A model generated the notes under the pieces. The model saw nothing but the letters and a program-made list of their open reading frames with translations. It had not been told where the DNA came from and ran no database searches. Positions 11,746 through 25,719 of a DNA stretch of 64,000 bases are shown in pieces. The stretch lies in assembly GCA_015680685.1 (NCBI GenBank), contig MNCI01030582.1:798513-862512 (forward strand), written 5' to 3'. Every line of letters starts with the position of its first letter. The first letter of the stretch is position 1. This DNA is from Gnetum montanum. Its lineage: Eukaryota; Streptophyta; Gnetopsida; Gnetales; Gnetaceae. The translations under genes were made by a program, and so were the position numbers.

Positions 11746-12619
11746 TGATGAGCACATGGCTATTCCAACACTTAACCATACAAGTTACAAATATTCATGG
11801 GTGACTAGATTGTAATTTGTGGAATGGGCAATGTAAGTATACTAGCGAGTTGATATTAAGTTTGTGATTGTTATCTTTTCACTTAGAGTTAGTGAGGTGA
11901 AAACTGTATGATTTAACTCTTAGTGAGGTATATGATTAAATGATATTGATAGGAGTTAAGCACACTAAGTGTAAACATAGTGAAAGTGGATGTAAATTCT
12001 ATTTTTAAGTACAATGAGAACATAAAACTCTTCTATCCTATGGTAATAAGCTTTGTTCCAAATTTTCCATACATGTCTTGGGTTGATGTAATTGTTACTA
12101 CAATTACAAAGTAACTTTACTACTGAGCAAATCAAGCAAAGTCACTATTGGGTTACCAAATAATTATACTTTATGCTCAAAAAAATTCGTACAAATTGCA
12201 TCTTACTATAAGAAATTGGAATGATAAATGACTTAATGAATGTAAATAACTTAGTAAATGTAAAAAACATAGAAAATAAATCTATGCTAAGTGATATCCT
12301 ATAATGAGAAAAACAATCTTCATCTTTATTTTTGTTCATGGATTTTGTCTAGGAACAATCCACTTGAATAAAGATTATGTAAATTGTAATATACTAGACT
12401 ATGGACATTTACTCTAACTCTAACTTTAAAAAAACGAGTTGCAAGAAATTCATTAGTGTTGGAAAAAGCCTATTATTTTGATGCAATGGTGTGTTAATAT
12501 TTATAGGCATGAACATGGTCCACTAGATCATATCTATGATGATGTATGTAGAGCTATGATATTGTAACTGTGATATCATAGATATGATATTGTAGACTCA
12601 AAAAAAACTTATTTCATCA
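11746..12619 (-). mobile_element. E-family LTR 1: 3' LTR of the outer Athila-like element
   Basis: Reads TGATGAGCACATGG at the left and ATTTCATCA at the right (plus-strand view). It is collinear with the E1 LTRs at 24670 and 33042. On the minus strand it carries CCTATAAATA (about 12497-12507) as TATA box, and the purine tract GCAGGGGTA abuts its start, as expected for a 3' LTR. The bases before the left edge are TTAGT (11741-11745). The matching duplication at the far 5' LTR was not found. The open frame at 12145-12339 is incidental. This LTR belongs with the split ORF at 12854-15150 and 43743-44190. Confidence 0.75.
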
Positions 12620-12853
12620 TACCCCTGCGAGTAATTGAAAAATCATTCTTGAGTTCAAACAAAAAGAGGATAGAGTTCCTTACAAACTTATGGGGTTACA
12701 TAGAGTTTGACATTATGATACCTATATACATGACTAACTCTCCTATGAATGTCACATTGTTGTTCACATGGTGTTTTAAATTATCATGAAATGCATGATG
12801 AACACATATGATAAGAACAAGATAAAACAAAACTAAGCCCAATGTAGTTGTCT

Positions 12854-15150
12854 TTATGTTCCAAGTAGTGGTGGATTCTCCATAAGCTTCTTCCCCTTGT
12901 TTTTAGGCTTTTGGAATTGATATATGCTTAGTAATGCTTTGAGATTCTCTTCTTCTAATCTGGGATTGTGTATCATGCATGTGAATTTAGCAATGTCGAC
13001 TAGTGTCAATACTTCCCAAGGACATGGTGGTTCTGGGAACATCTTGTTTATCTTGATGTATCATGATACAAACTACTTTCTTTCCTCTTCAAAATATCTA
13101 TGCACTTTCTTTAGTTCTTGATAGTGTGTCATCCTTCTGGCCAACTTTGTTGCTACATCTTTTTGATCCTACTAGCTAGCCTTGACTACTTAGAGTTTAA
13201 ATTTTTCTATGTGAGGCTTCTACTATGCATCTTTCCTATCCATAAACTCCTTTATATACATTGAGTATATAGTAGGTACTTTATGCTCCAATTCTATTCT
13301 TAATCTACCTACTATTAACATTTCCAAGTTCGCATACTCAAGAATTGCTAACCCCATGTATTTTGTTAAGTTCTCAATTCATAGGTCTTTATTGTTCACT
13401 TTGGCTTGATGTACATGGGTAAGGCTATCTAAGATGGGTTGCTAATCAAGTGTTTGTGCTATGATGGGGCTAATTTTGGCTTTGGCCATTTGGATCTTCT
13501 TCTTATTGATTCACTTGTACATGCCCACTTAATCTCTTAAGTGCTCTTTTAGCCTTTCATGTTTCTTGATCTCATATATTCATATGCTAATCTCAGTTAT
13601 TGATTTCTATCGCACAGTGTAGATTTCTTCTGTTCATAAGGTTCTATTTTCTTGGGCCAATTATCTTATGTCAACATTGACTCTAGAAAAATATTTTTGT
13701 TAACTAATGGATACTCTTTTCTAGAACATTCTTTTAGTTCTTAATATCTATCACCTCATGTTTTTAGTAAGAATCTTCTTAATTTTTTTCTTCTAATGTA
13801 GCTATAGTTTTAGAATGTGTGTATGTTTGAGCATCTACTATATAAGCATTTCACACTGCCTTTTCCTTCTCCATCTTCATTTGTATGTATTTGGTCATCA
13901 ATTGGTTAATCTGTTCATTTCTAAATTATTCAAGATGATCAAGTGTGATGTGTCATGTAGGGTCTTCTCTTTTATCTCTTACTATGACCAGTTCCTTCAC
14001 TTTTTATGTGTTGCATTCTAGTTTGTGCCTTGAGTAGTTTATCTTTTTTTGAAATTAATTTAGACTAGACTATAGTGATATCACTGAGGATGTCAAAAAT
14101 ATTTTACATGACTTTTCCTATCTAAAGCAGTCTTTACAACACATCTTCATGCTCTATAGGGGACATTGATGTTTCAACTATGATTTCTACATATTTGGTT
14201 CTAGTAATGTCAGTAGGTGGCATAATGAGAAAATTGAAGGATTCTTTGATATGATCTATTATAACCTTTTCTACTTTTGCTACATCTTGATGTTGCATTA
14301 TCATAATTGTGGCTTATTCTGTGATTTCTACCATGATTTGAAAGGATGTAGTGTTCCCAAAAATCTATTTTGCCTAATCGTTATATGCTCTTTTCTTCAA
14401 AGAGACTTGACTACTAGTAGGTCTTATTGATACAATAGGTTTATTGGGATTATCTCTAACTTTGTACATGCTTGAGACTTCCTTGCATTCCTAACTTATT
14501 AATTTTTCTATTTTTAATAAGTGGATCATTGAGGATTTCTAGTTTGGTTATGCTAGTGGAGCACTTTGCCTTGGTCTATCTACAACTCGAGTCAACCCAT
14601 TGTGTCTTGCTTGTTCTATTTCTGTGGTTGGAATGTTTGCCACTATTGTAGATCCTATTCTAGCCTGAGTGCTTACTGGTTTTTCAACTTGATCCTTCTT
14701 TAGTGACGCCAGCTTAGAAATTTCAGCATATGAAGCATTTTGGGCTTTGTGAAAGATATCATTGGAATAACCCATAATTCCAACTTGTTCACATAATCTT
14801 TGATAAGATAAGGAAATGATAGACTAGGTTTCCCTTTCTTCATCTCCTCAAATCTCTTTTATATTACTAGAAATAGCATATGGGTGATGTTGGCTTGGAA
14901 TTTCCCCATTAGGTTGGTACTTCCTCTAGTAGCATAGGTTGAAATTTGATTAAGCCTTTTTGTTGGGAATATATCAAATGTCCCAATCTTGAAATAGACC
15001 TTTTCAATAGTGGACAGTCTACTATATTCCTTCTCAATGGTTCCATGCCATAAATTTCTTACATTAGTGTTGGAACTTATAGATGTTTCAGCTATATTGG
15101 CTCCAAAATTTGGTATGTTTAGTGCCTTTGCTATTAATTCTACCGAATAT
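12854..15150 (-). pseudogene. Extra ORF (ORFx) of outer E element, 3' part, split by element C
   Basis: Minus-strand relic whose pieces align in order with the E1 ORFx at 25720-28521. The upstream part has YFKIGTFDIFPTKRLNQIST, close to E1 YFKIGTYHIFLTKGLNRIST. The next block contains QNASYAEISKL (E1: QNASYAKLLKP). The C-terminus contains GKKLMENPPLLGT (E1: GKRPMEEPPPLGT). The middle is Glu/Lys-rich and probably coiled coil. The frame is lost at 15150 exactly where element C begins, and resumes at 43743. The E1 copy keeps an FP-LI--LC--AGI-like block resembling the 'putative plant transposon protein' domain, so this is probably a structural protein of an Athila-like element. Many stops make it non-functional. 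Confidence 0.65.
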
Positions 15151-16397
15151 TGAAACATCATAAAGAAAATTGCATGTTGTAGCTCATGCACAAAACCATT
15201 ATAATTTGGTGTAAAAAATAATGGCAGACATAATTTTCTTATTTTTATCAACATTTGGCATTGTAGCCTTCACCATTAGAATTTGAGGTAAAATTTTTGT
15301 TGTAAAATGTGAAGTTTGTAGTTCATAAGTTGTAATCTCACATATCTTAACTTATGGAGGCTAAAAAATGCTTCATAAGTTGTGAATACCTCATTTTACA
15401 AGTGAAAAAAGTTGTATTATGCATGTACCTAGGCTTGGGAAGTCTGAAAATGCCTTGGGAATGATCAAATATAGGCTTTTATCAATTTTTATGATGGCTA
15501 TAGCAATTTATACGTTGGAACCACATGAAGCCAACATATAAATTTTTGGACTTTAATTTTTATATTGAAGATACTTGCAACCAATGTATAAATTTGGGCA
15601 ATGAAAAAATATGCTGGCATCAACAAAAAATATGCTAGCTAGCTTATTTTGTGCTAGAGCCAATGTAAAAACCATCAAACTTGTCAAATTTGATAAATAT
15701 GTTGGGGATAGAAGACCTACAAACACCTAAAACTTGCAACAATTTGTTAGCAATCATGGCAGAGAGTTGTAGGAACAAATCAAATACCATATGGCCTATA
15801 AAAATCAAGGTTAGTCACATTAAAATGACTTTTTGGCAAATTTACATTTAGGCTAAACCAAAGACTTTCATAGCAGTGCAGATTCACCAGAAGTCCAACA
15901 ACCAACTTCACCACTTCACAACATAGATCCAACATAAAGAAACTAGTAATGAAAACTAGGAGAAAAACTTGGAACTTCTAGAGAGCAAAGTTGAGTGGGA
16001 ATCATTCTATCGGCTTCACTGAACTCCAAGCAACTTCCAGAGAGCAAAGCTGATCACTCTATCAGTTTCACTGAACTCCAAGCATTATTCATTTGGCTCT
16101 TTGAGCATTTAAAGCCTAATAATTTGTACCAATCTAAACTTTGTTCTTGTAAAAATTTTTATTATTTTAATAAAAATTTGTAGTTCATTTCCATGCAAAT
16201 TTATTTTTAATTTCTCTATTGCTATATCTACATTATTTATTACAATTAATCACATTGTTTTACAAATTATAAGTCCCTAGGTTGTTGACAAGAGCTAGGG
16301 TGCTTTAGATCTCTTTTTGAGGCCCATGGAATTTGACATCAAACTACTTCACTCTAAAATCTTTGCTCTTCTTGCACTAAATTTTTTAGGCACTACA
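15151..16397 (+). repeat. 5' LTR of element C
   Basis: Starts TGAAACATCATAAAG, ends GGCACTACA, 1247 bp. It has GCCTATAAAAATC (TATA box, about 15797) and an A+T-rich R/U5 with AATAAAA near 16166. It aligns end to end with 42545-43737. In the stretch I compared, roughly one base in ten differs, so the insertion is old. The small open frame at 15995-16183 lies within the transcribed part and has no recognisable product. Confidence 0.85.
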
Positions 16398-16425
16398 ATT
16401 TCAGGTGCTAGAAGGAGGGCCTCCA
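16398..16425 (+). promoter_or_regulatory. Probable primer-binding site of element C
   Basis: Immediately after the LTR comes ATTTCAGGTGCTAGAAGG followed by AGGGCC. The block GGTGCTAGAAGGAGGG resembles primer sites seen after LTRs of grass Tat-type elements, as I recall them. I cannot assign the tRNA with certainty, because the leading TGG appears mutated. Confidence 0.45.
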
Positions 16426-17262
16426 ACCATATTCTTCACTTAATCCTGCTTTGTTGTTTCTTCTGTATCAACTTTAACTGATATTTTCTTTTGTTTACTA
16501 AAAGAAATTTAAAAACCTTTGAAATTTTACCTTGAAGTTCTTTTCAAAACTAGCACAATCATTTATTCCCCTGCAATTTTGAACCCATCGTATTTATTAT
16601 AGCTAGTTTGTGTGACTTGCAATTTTCACAGCAACTATTGAACTTTCTAAAGTCCAGCATCTTTTTTAAAAATTTCACTTTGCATATTCCAAAATATGTC
16701 CTTGGACTTTTCTAAAGGCCAACATATTTTTCATTATCATCTTCTACTTGTAGCTATTAAAAATTTTTCATTGGAAATCTCTTGCAAGGCCAACGTATTT
16801 TGAAAAAGAAAGAAAAACCAAAATATTTATTCTTGAGAAAGCCCAACATATTTCCAATAGAGCCTAGTTTATTTATTACTAAGAAAGCCTAGCACATTTA
16901 TTTTCAAAAAGGAAAACCAACATATTTCTTAAAAAGGTAATCTATTTTTCACTACAGACTAGGTTGAGGTGAACCTAGTGTAAAATTTGGAAGCCTGCCT
17001 ACAACATTTTCACATCAAAATTTTTTCTAACAACTAGTCGTAGCACAATCCTTATTCCCTACATTCTGAAATACAAACATTTCTGTTACTTTAAAATTTA
17101 ATTAATTGATCTTTTCTAGTATAGTGCACAACACTACCATTGCCACTTTCACTATACCGACAGTTGTAGTTTTCACCACATTTTAGAGTTAAAATCATTT
17201 ATATAATGAGAAATTTCACTTGTTGAAATTATTAATTTAAAACCTAGCTAAATTTATAGTTA
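16426..17262 (+). other. Leader of element C with CCAACATATTT repeats
   Basis: Non-coding leader between LTR and ORF1. The word (G/C)CCAACATATTT or a one- or two-base variant recurs at about 16718, 16788, 16840, 16887 and 16916, spaced 30-70 bp. Similar words occur in the spacer near 37032, 37406 and 37600. Confidence 0.6.
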
Positions 17263-17760
17263 ATGCCTTTTCATAGATCAACTATGTTGCCCCTGAACTT
17301 GACATACATGACTCTTAGTAAAGATGCAGTGCATGTGTATGACTCAAAAGACCCAGCTATTGTTAAGTGTAGACAATCACTTAGGCAAAGGGGCAAAAAC
17401 CCAGACTTTGCTATGATCAATGACACTTCCTCTATGCCAAGATATATTTTGGTTTGCTCATACAACACTTCAAATATAATGCCAAAAATTTATTCAAAAT
17501 AATACAGTAGGATGGAAAAGAATACATCCCATCGCCATATGAAAAAATTCTCCTTATTGATTTCTCTGCTCATATGCTCATACAACTCATAGATGCTGAT
17601 GAGTGGAGAAAGGAGCTTATATTGAAGGGTCACCATGAAGAGCAAGATGATTTTGAGGTTGAAATAGAGTTGGATACCTTCTTTTCAAGCCTTTTTCAAT
17701 AATTGGCTCCCCAAACAATTGCACCTAGTTCTACATCTTCTGCATCATTGGTGGAGTAGG
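17263..17760 (+). pseudogene. ORF1-like coding relic upstream of gag in element C
   Basis: An open stretch from ATG 17263 to 17502 (79 codons) continues after a frameshift near 17505 with EYIPSPYEKILLIDFSAHML and an acidic tail to about 17760. I recognise no domain. Ogre-type elements carry an extra ORF before gag, and the position fits. The link to that class is inference from order only. Confidence 0.45.
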
Positions 17761-18339
17761 TCCCTCAACCTTTTTTTTTCTAGTTCATTCGACCATGTTT
17801 GGGTCAATATTCATTGTTGCCACACACCAGGCATAACCAATGGCTCAATTGATATCTTTGTTCTTGTTGATACCTTTGCAATGTAGCCTTGCTCCACAAA
17901 GCCATCACCTGTGGTGTTTACCACATCTCATCCCTTCGTTGTCCTGGTGGATCCCTTAGTGGGACCATAAGTTGCTCAAGCATCTCATACCCCATTTCCC
18001 CCATTTTTCCCTTAAGTGATAGTTCAAACTTCCTTCTCATTGTTTAATCCCCTTACAAACATGATCAACTAGCCTCTTTCATTATTGCCATATCCATCAC
18101 ACAGCCATATGCTTCCCAACTTTCCTCGCAATTGTTTGTACAAAGCACACAACCCACAGTAGTGTTCCAAGGCTTGGATTAGGCCTTCTTGATAATCCAA
18201 GACCTTACTAAATAGCTACGCAACCTTAAAGCTTCTACCACATAGATGGTCAAAATCATGGACTTCTATCAAGATGATTCCATTAGTTAACCTATCCCCC
18301 AAATCACTCTTTCTTCAAGCATTTCTATCCCATAATTTA
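17761..18339 (+). other. Decayed start of gag or ORF1-gag spacer
   Basis: No motif could be fixed here. Sequence quality is similar to the coding relics on both sides, so it likely holds the eroded N-terminal part of gag. Confidence 0.35.
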
Positions 18340-19733
18340 CTAAATATAATGATGAGGGTGATCCCAACACATGCCTAACTACCTTCCATTTTGAGTGCTT
18401 ATTATTACAAGCTTGGCCTCATACCATCATGCATATCTTCCCTATGTTCCTCACTAAGAAAGCCTTATACTAGTACCATGCATTACTTAAAGGATCCATT
18501 GCCTTGCTAGATGACTTGATTTCATAATTCATAAAATTTTTCAAGTATAACTTAAAACTAGACACCATCCTTGATCAATTGATGAAAATCAAATAGGGGT
18601 CCTATTTAGAAGTTCATTTAATGATGGAATTTTCTACTCAATGAATTTTCCAAGCTTATAGCAAAAACCCATGTTTTGGCCATTTTCAAGGGGACAGTCA
18701 ATGATTTCACCAAGTCCAAATTGTATTATTTAGATCCATGGTCCCTTAGCTAGGATTTATCATAAATCAAAAACATTGAAGATTCTACTAAAGCTAGTGG
18801 TGACCTAGCCTATATAATGTATAACAACAACACTCAAGAAAGCATAGGAATAGAGGAAATTAGAATCATGTAGTCATGACCATTGTGCCCAAAGAAAACA
18901 AGACTTTACAAGGATCAAAGATGAACCAACCAAAGGCCCCTTTCACAACCAACCAACCTTCAACATCAATGGACTTTATAGAAAACCCATCTAGGCCAAT
19001 CTTTAAGTAAAAATATTGGTCAAAATATACTAAGTTACCGTTGAAACCATTTGAGCTCCTTGACCAATTTCTTAAGAGTAACTGAATCCAATACAAGAAA
19101 ATGATTGAATATGTCCACAAGAGGCATGATTTATTGTACAATATCTCTAAGGATCCCACTATAGAAACCAAGGATGATTCACTGATGCCACAATATTTCA
19201 AACTTGATCGATTCTATGACTATCATCAGTTGTCTAGTTATGATACCAATTTCTACTTGGCCCTAAAGGATGACTTACTGAAGATGATAGATAACAGAGA
19301 GTTAGTGCTACACACTTCAAACCTAGTTAGGCTTCAAAATCAATTCATGTAGGTGTACAAAGACCCATTGAATAAAAGTAACAAGCCTTACATAATAGCA
19401 ACATTCAACATTGGTAGTGGCCTAAGACGTGCTAGGGAGTTGTTTTTGATTCATGTAGCTCCCTGTGATGAAAGGGGTCTTTCAACTTCATCAAGTTCAA
19501 GGACTCCTTTTTTCATAAGGATACCATCATTCATGCCTCTCAAAGAATTTTTTTTCATTAGGGTATTCCCTCTCACTATAATCAATCCTACAACCCAAGC
19601 TAACCAACGTCCTTCTGTGGTGAGCAACACAATAACTTCTTTACAACCCAATAATAAGAAATCATTTACTAACCAATGCAAGAAGCTTGTCCCAAAGCCT
19701 AAGGCCAAGGATACCAAGCAAACAAAGGCATGA
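18340..19733 (+). pseudogene. gag of element C (Retrotrans_gag plus eroded zinc knuckle)
   Basis: From about 18365 the frame reads DPNTCLTTFHFE, then FPMFLTKKALY-YHALLKGS, then LISxFIKFFKYNLKLDTIL, which matches the retrotransposon gag order FP..L...A..W...LP..SI.SW.dL...F. From 18876 a frame with few stops runs to 19733. At about 19203-19260 RFYDYHQLSSYDTNFYLAL corresponds to the CxYH...GHDTxxC knuckle of Tat-type gag, with both Cys and one His now Tyr (consistent with G-to-A decay). It is followed by LLKMIDNRELVL and YKDPL, also typical of that clade. Gag builds the cytoplasmic particle that packages element RNA. Stops and lost metal ligands make it inactive. Confidence 0.7.
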
Positions 19734-19899
19734 AATGAAGTGGGCCCACTGAATCCAATAGCTATTTCAACCATTCCTATGAGCTCCAACATCCAAACTA
19801 CTTCAACCAGTCATCCAAGGAAGGACCATAAACAATAAGAGAAGGAGAAAGAGGAAAAAATACAATCATTAAAACATGATATTTTATATTAGACATCAC

Positions 19900-20457
19900 A
19901 TCTAGGGACCCAATATCACGTATCTAATACTAAAGCTATGAAAAACATGGTTCATCACTAGTGATGCTACCATCTTCACGTAGGGAAGAAATGAAGTCAA
20001 CTACACTAGTATTTTGTGATAGTGAAATAAGGACCAATCCATAGGATGGTGAGATAACAAGAGCCATTTTCTTTATAATCATAAGATTTGGGAAATATAA
20101 AATACATAGTATACATGTTAAAAATGGGGTAGCAACCAATGTTATACCTTTTATCATTGTCCAAAAATTAGGCTGGTAGAACACATGCAAAGTACTCATA
20201 CCTTTGCTCTCAAATCCTTCAATGAATCATGAGTAGTAGTGAAGGGTTCCATCTCTTTAGACTTTGTAGTAGGGGAAACATTTCCCACATCTGCCAACTT
20301 CTTGGTGGTGGAAGAGATACTAGGATTCACTTTGAGCCTAGGAAGGTCATGTTTAGCTCAATTACAAGTAGTTTCCTCTCCCATCCACCAAGAAATCCAC
20401 TTGCCTTATGAGGAAGATGAAATAATTATACATGATGATGGTGTGGCTGCTTGGTAG
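19900..20457 (+). pseudogene. Aspartic protease of element C, C-terminal half recognisable
   Basis: At 20239-20457 the frame reads KGSISLDFVVGETFPTS, then LGFTLSLGRSCL, then IHLPYEEDEIIIHDDG. This fits the end of plant Ty3/gypsy proteases (FNILLGRPWIH..., then a short acidic strand). The catalytic D(S/T)G region should lie upstream near 19950-20150 but is not readable. The protease would process the gag-pol polyprotein. It follows gag directly, and the coding match stops shortly after 20457, where the long spacer begins. Confidence 0.6.
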
Positions 20458-23400
20458 TTAATAATGTAGATGTCAAATAAGTGTCCAAAGTGGGGTTTGA
20501 AGAAGAAGCTCCTACTATCAAGAGCGAAGTCAAGAGATCCAAAGGAGTTGACCAAGCCAAACCAATGACTATCAAACCATGAACGCAGCATGGGAAGAGC
20601 TCCCATTCAATGTTGTTAGTGAGGAAAATAGGGAGTATAAGATCGTGCAATGGAGGTTGTATACTCTTTCTAATTATTTGAAGATTAGGAAGTAGTTGCA
20701 TGACTGAGTGCATTCCATCATTCATACCTATGTTAATAACCATGTGGCCTTTTCTTTTTATTTTTATTTTAATTGCATAGCCTAGTTTCAACCTTTTGTT
20801 CATGTGTACCATTTTTTTACCATGATTTATTTTATTTTAACTTTATTACAACTACTTAGCCTCACTTGTACTTGTTTGCTTAAAATTTTCTCAATTTATG
20901 ATCTTTTGTTATTTTTCTTTCATGATTTTCTTTGAAAATCATAAAAACATTATAAAAATTTTAAAACATAAAAAATCTATAAAAATTTTTAAAACATAAA
21001 AGTCATAAAAAATTTTCCATTGCTTGCCAAGGGCTTAAACTAGTGGGTTGCTAGGGCCTTAAACTAGTAATGCATTGTAGCCTTTTATTTCCTACCATAT
21101 TATACCCTATTACATCATATTTTACACTTTTTATTGCTTGATTACTTTACACTTACATTTTACTATAAGTTTTTTCTTTGTAGCCATATACTTTAATCAT
21201 GTAGCCTTTTATACAAATAAAACATAAAAATATATTAAAATAAAAATATTTTAAAAATATATGAATATGAAATGTTAAAGTTTTATAACCAAAGTGTCCA
21301 AGTCCAACAACCATAGTCACATGATGTGACAACAATTTAGTTAATAATGATGACAAAAATAGATGAAAGTGTAATAGCCATAGTTACATTGTGAAACAAT
21401 AAAATAAACAATAATACACTATCTCATAGTCTTAAATGGTTATGAATAGCTAATAAAATAATAACATCGACACTACAATTGAAATAACTAAAAACATGAT
21501 AAGACTAGTATGCCTAAGGCAAAACTAGGAGGGAGGAGGAACATCATCATAATCATGACTACTAGGACCATTGCCATCACCTAGTACCTACACCATAACA
21601 AAAACATGAAAAAAAATATAAAATATAAAATTGATTAGTAATAATTGTAGCCAAAACATAATCATAAAAAAAATAAAATAAAACCAAGTACCAACATTAA
21701 AAAAAAATACTAAAATAAAATCTCCAAAACAAACCACTTGAGATTCTGGAGCAAGGTCTTCTAGGAGAAAGCTTAGAGGACTAGTCTCTAAACGGTGAAG
21801 AAAGTGCTCATCATTCATATTGACCTAGTCTATCTCTCCAAGGTCTACACTTGTCAAGATGTTCCTTCTTTCAACTTTGGTCCATGTTGGAGGTTGTTAG
21901 GAAAAGGTAGTAGTAGTTGCCTCTCCAAAAGTGGTAGTGATTTGAGGAGCAAGGGAATCAGACACTACTAGAGAGTCTTCAAATAGATTGAAGGCATCCT
22001 TTGCATTGATTCCTTACATGAACATCTCAAGGTTTTGGCTCTTTATATCCTCCTCCAGTAGGTAGCTCTCCTTTTCTAGCTTGTACTTTTACTTGTGATC
22101 CTTCTATTTCTTACTTGACTCAAGGAGAAAAGCATAGTCATCCTACTAGTCTCTAATCTTATGAAATAACAAGTTCATATGTATGTCCTTTTTAGCATTT
22201 CTCTTGGCTAGAGCAACCTTGCCATGGATGGAACTCTAGTAGTGTGACCACTCAATTTCCTTAGTGCACAAGAAGTCTCTATTGGCACACAAGCCTTCAT
22301 AAACTCCTTACGATCTCTAAGGTATTTGATTTTATCTACCTGCCACTTATTTTCCTTCTCTAAGGCCACCACCTTTTCCCATAGGAATTCATTGGAGCAT
22401 TGGCACTCCCAAGAAGTCCTAGCACATAAGAGGGCACATTCAGTGGCCTTGTCATATAACCTTCATGGAATAATTTCTATATCAGATGGTAGTGTAGGCA
22501 ACTCATCAAGCTCAACATCATGCTCAGGATCCAAATCTAACTTTGGACACTACATCAACCATAACAATAATATACACATGAAAAATAACAAAAATAAAAA
22601 TAACCAAAAATACTTTAAACTATTAAAACCATGTAAGCATAAAACATAGAAATTCATAAAAAAATATAAGAAATAAAAAATTTAAGGTAAAATATGCTAT
22701 TATTCTTAGCAACATCGGGAGCTATCAGTTGTAATTGATTGATCATATCTTCCACCATGTCATGCATGAACTTAGTCTTATTAAGAACTTTAGCCTAAGG
22801 TTTCAAAAAAAATGTAGAGGTAGATGCTTTTGGAAGAGGCCCAGGAACTACAACAAGTATGAACATCAACATAATCAAACAACTAAAAATTTAAGCCAAA
22901 TTTTGACATAAAACTATAAAATCAAATGCATAAACTGAATTGCCTAAGTACCTAGAGGACCATGTGGGATGTCCATAGGGGGTTCATCATCAAATGAAAA
23001 ATCTTTAAATATGACATCTAGGTCATCCAATGCTTCATTGAATATCCTTGCATCTTCCTCTTGTTGTTTTTGTGCTTTCTCTTAGCATTTTTGTTCTACC
23101 TTTGCTACTACTTGGGGTACCAATTCTTATTACTTTCTTACAAGAATTGCAAAGGAAAAATGTAGAACAAGTTCATAAATTTTATCTAAAGTAAAATAAT
23201 ACTATAAACATATAATATAAATATATACAAAAAAGATATAAGAAATAAAAATAAGAAGAATGCAATTAAAACATACCTGAAACAATGTGATGTGGCTTGC
23301 CAAATCTAAGGGATATCTTCTTTCTTGCTACTTATTCAACAACAATAACAATTTCTTCAACTAATGTTCTTTTTAAATTTTCTTTGGATACACCATCAGC

Positions 23401-24669
23401 CTTTGCATTCATCTCTTTGAATCTCATAGCACTTCCATTGGCAATATGGGGTTCAATCCCCATGTTGTTAGGGGAAGAACAACATGCACCTCTAAACTTC
23501 TTAGTGGTAATTAACAAGGATTCTTCAACATCTTCAATAGGTGGATCTTATGATTGCATAGCTTGAATGATATGTTTAACTCAAGGTTTGGAAAATTGGA
23601 AGGGATTATAACTTACCCACTTTCTATCCTTTTTGACCACTAGAAATTCCATGAACCTTCCTAGATATGAAGAAAAAAATGCAAAGTGCATGTGTCATAT
23701 CATATCAAGGTTATTACAAAATTTTAGTATCTCCTCTCATAGCCCAGAGATCAAGTGCATAACCTAGTTTAATTTCCTTAGTGAGGATCTTCTTCATGGC
23801 CCAAACCTAATGAATACCAAGGATCATCTACTATGATAACAACAAGGAAAATGTTCTAGAGTGGAATAGAGGATACATCTCGTTGACTTGTATGACCTCA
23901 CACTAGTCTAAGAGCAAGCCTCTACTACCACGATGAGAGTTAAGATACTCAACCTTTCCTCTACGACTCACATATTTCCCTACTCTTGTGAAAACCTTGA
24001 TGCCATCACAAGGTATACAAAAGAGGTCACTAAATGTAGATTCATTGTAGGCATATTGTAAACATGAGAGATGAGTTTCTTAACTCCTTTGTCAAAAGAG
24101 TCAATTATGCTTACCATCTCTACAATAGGCATTGATGGACTAGGAAGCATAAATAGATTAAGAAAACCTACATCAATGATCCTCTCTTATATCTCTCTAG
24201 GTGCTCTACTAGACACTCACTCCTATGCTAAATCTACTTCATCCCACTTGAGAATGAATGTCTCCTTTGCATGCCTTGAGGTGATTATGACAACAGTAGA
24301 TTTGGGTGTAGCACCTACAACATAACATGAATAACCCATTAGCCTTTGGCATGAGTACATCACACAAAATCAAAAAATGAATAAACATAGTAAAATAAAA
24401 TTAAATTCATAACAACATAGTTAAAACCAATTAAACAATTGGTGTCTAAGTAACAAAAAAAACATAACTAGAAAACATTGACATTCATGATCAAATATAA
24501 ATAAAAAATCATCAAAATTACTTATTTGATTTAGGTAACACAAGGGTCCTAAAAACCATAGATGCATATATGTTCAAGTATTGGAGGCTCCACTAAGCAT
24601 GAGTAGTTCTAGTAACCAAACACTTGCCATAGACTTGAGAGTAATGTGAAGTATATCTGCTAAAGTCAT

Positions 24670-25530
24670 TGATGAGCAGCGAGGTACCCCTACGCTCAAC
24701 CATACAAATATGAGCATGTACGCGTGATCTAGTCAAACTCTACAACTGGACTAGTTGTAGCACCTAGATAGTTACATGTTGATTGTAGTTTGTTGTCTTC
24801 CCACCTGGACTAGTATTTGCTTTGTCATGTATGGTTTAGTCTAGAGTGAGATGTATCATGTGATTCCTAATTACTATGCTACTCCTAGAGTCAATAAGAA
24901 ATAACTTGAGTGAACTAATAGACAACAAAAAATAAAATCAAAGCTATCCTAAGTGTAATGAGAATCCATCCTTAATCATCTATACGCATCTTGAACCTCA
25001 TGTACTACTTCCAGGGTTACCAAGTGCACATTACTTGATCACTGCTAGATACACTACTGGGTTACCAAGTAGTTACACTTAAATTTTCATGATTAAGATG
25101 TACCCATTCTACATTAACAATAGGAATAGTAAATAACGATAAAGAAATATTAACTAAGAAAATAAGAAATAATATTTAAGAATTAAATAGTTAAAAGCTA
25201 AGTGAATGCTGCAATGATGGAGTAATCTTGATCTTTATTGCCGATTATGTGCAAGTCCAAGTACATCACACTCGAATAAAGGTTTTGTATAGTTAAAAGC
25301 ATCACATTGCAGGCATGCACTTGGAAAAGGAACTGAAAAATAACTAAAAATTGACAAAAAGACTTGACTCCAAAACTTACCAATCCCCTTTCCTGTGCGC
25401 TTGAGTGCTATATTTATAGGCCAACATAGGAATCACAATATCATATATTCGATATTGTTATCTAGGCTATGATATTGTGTACTTAATATCAAGTATATGA
25501 TATTGGGTCTTGGAAAATCATGATTCATCA
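24670..25530 (-). repeat. E-family LTR 2: 3' LTR of E1
   Basis: Starts TGATGAGCAGCGAGGTACC and ends GATTCATCA in plus view, 861 bp. The minus strand carries GGCCTATAAATATAGC (25407-25422) as TATA box. The right edge is followed by TACCC, the complement of a short purine tract. The left flank is the duplication GTCAT. Confidence 0.85.
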
Positions 25531-25719
25531 TACCCAAACAACCGAATAACAACTTGTTCTCAAGTCAAACAATCAAAATGAGAATGAGTTCATTTGATTA
25601 CACAGTGGATAGTTATGGGATTATGGACTAACTATGAATTATTTCATGTCGTAGTGTGGAATTAAAAAAAATAAAATTAGGACACCAACATAGATTACAA
25701 AAGATAAAATTGTTAGAAC

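Noticed and set aside
19451-19792. Minus-strand 113-codon frame
   Set aside because: It is the shadow of element C gag on the plus strand, where the zinc-knuckle region and Tat-type motifs are found.
21580-24320. Plant mobile domain gene as identity of the antisense unit
   Set aside because: Considered because such domains are carried by plant transposons, but I could not match the conserved motifs of that domain, so it stays unrecognised.
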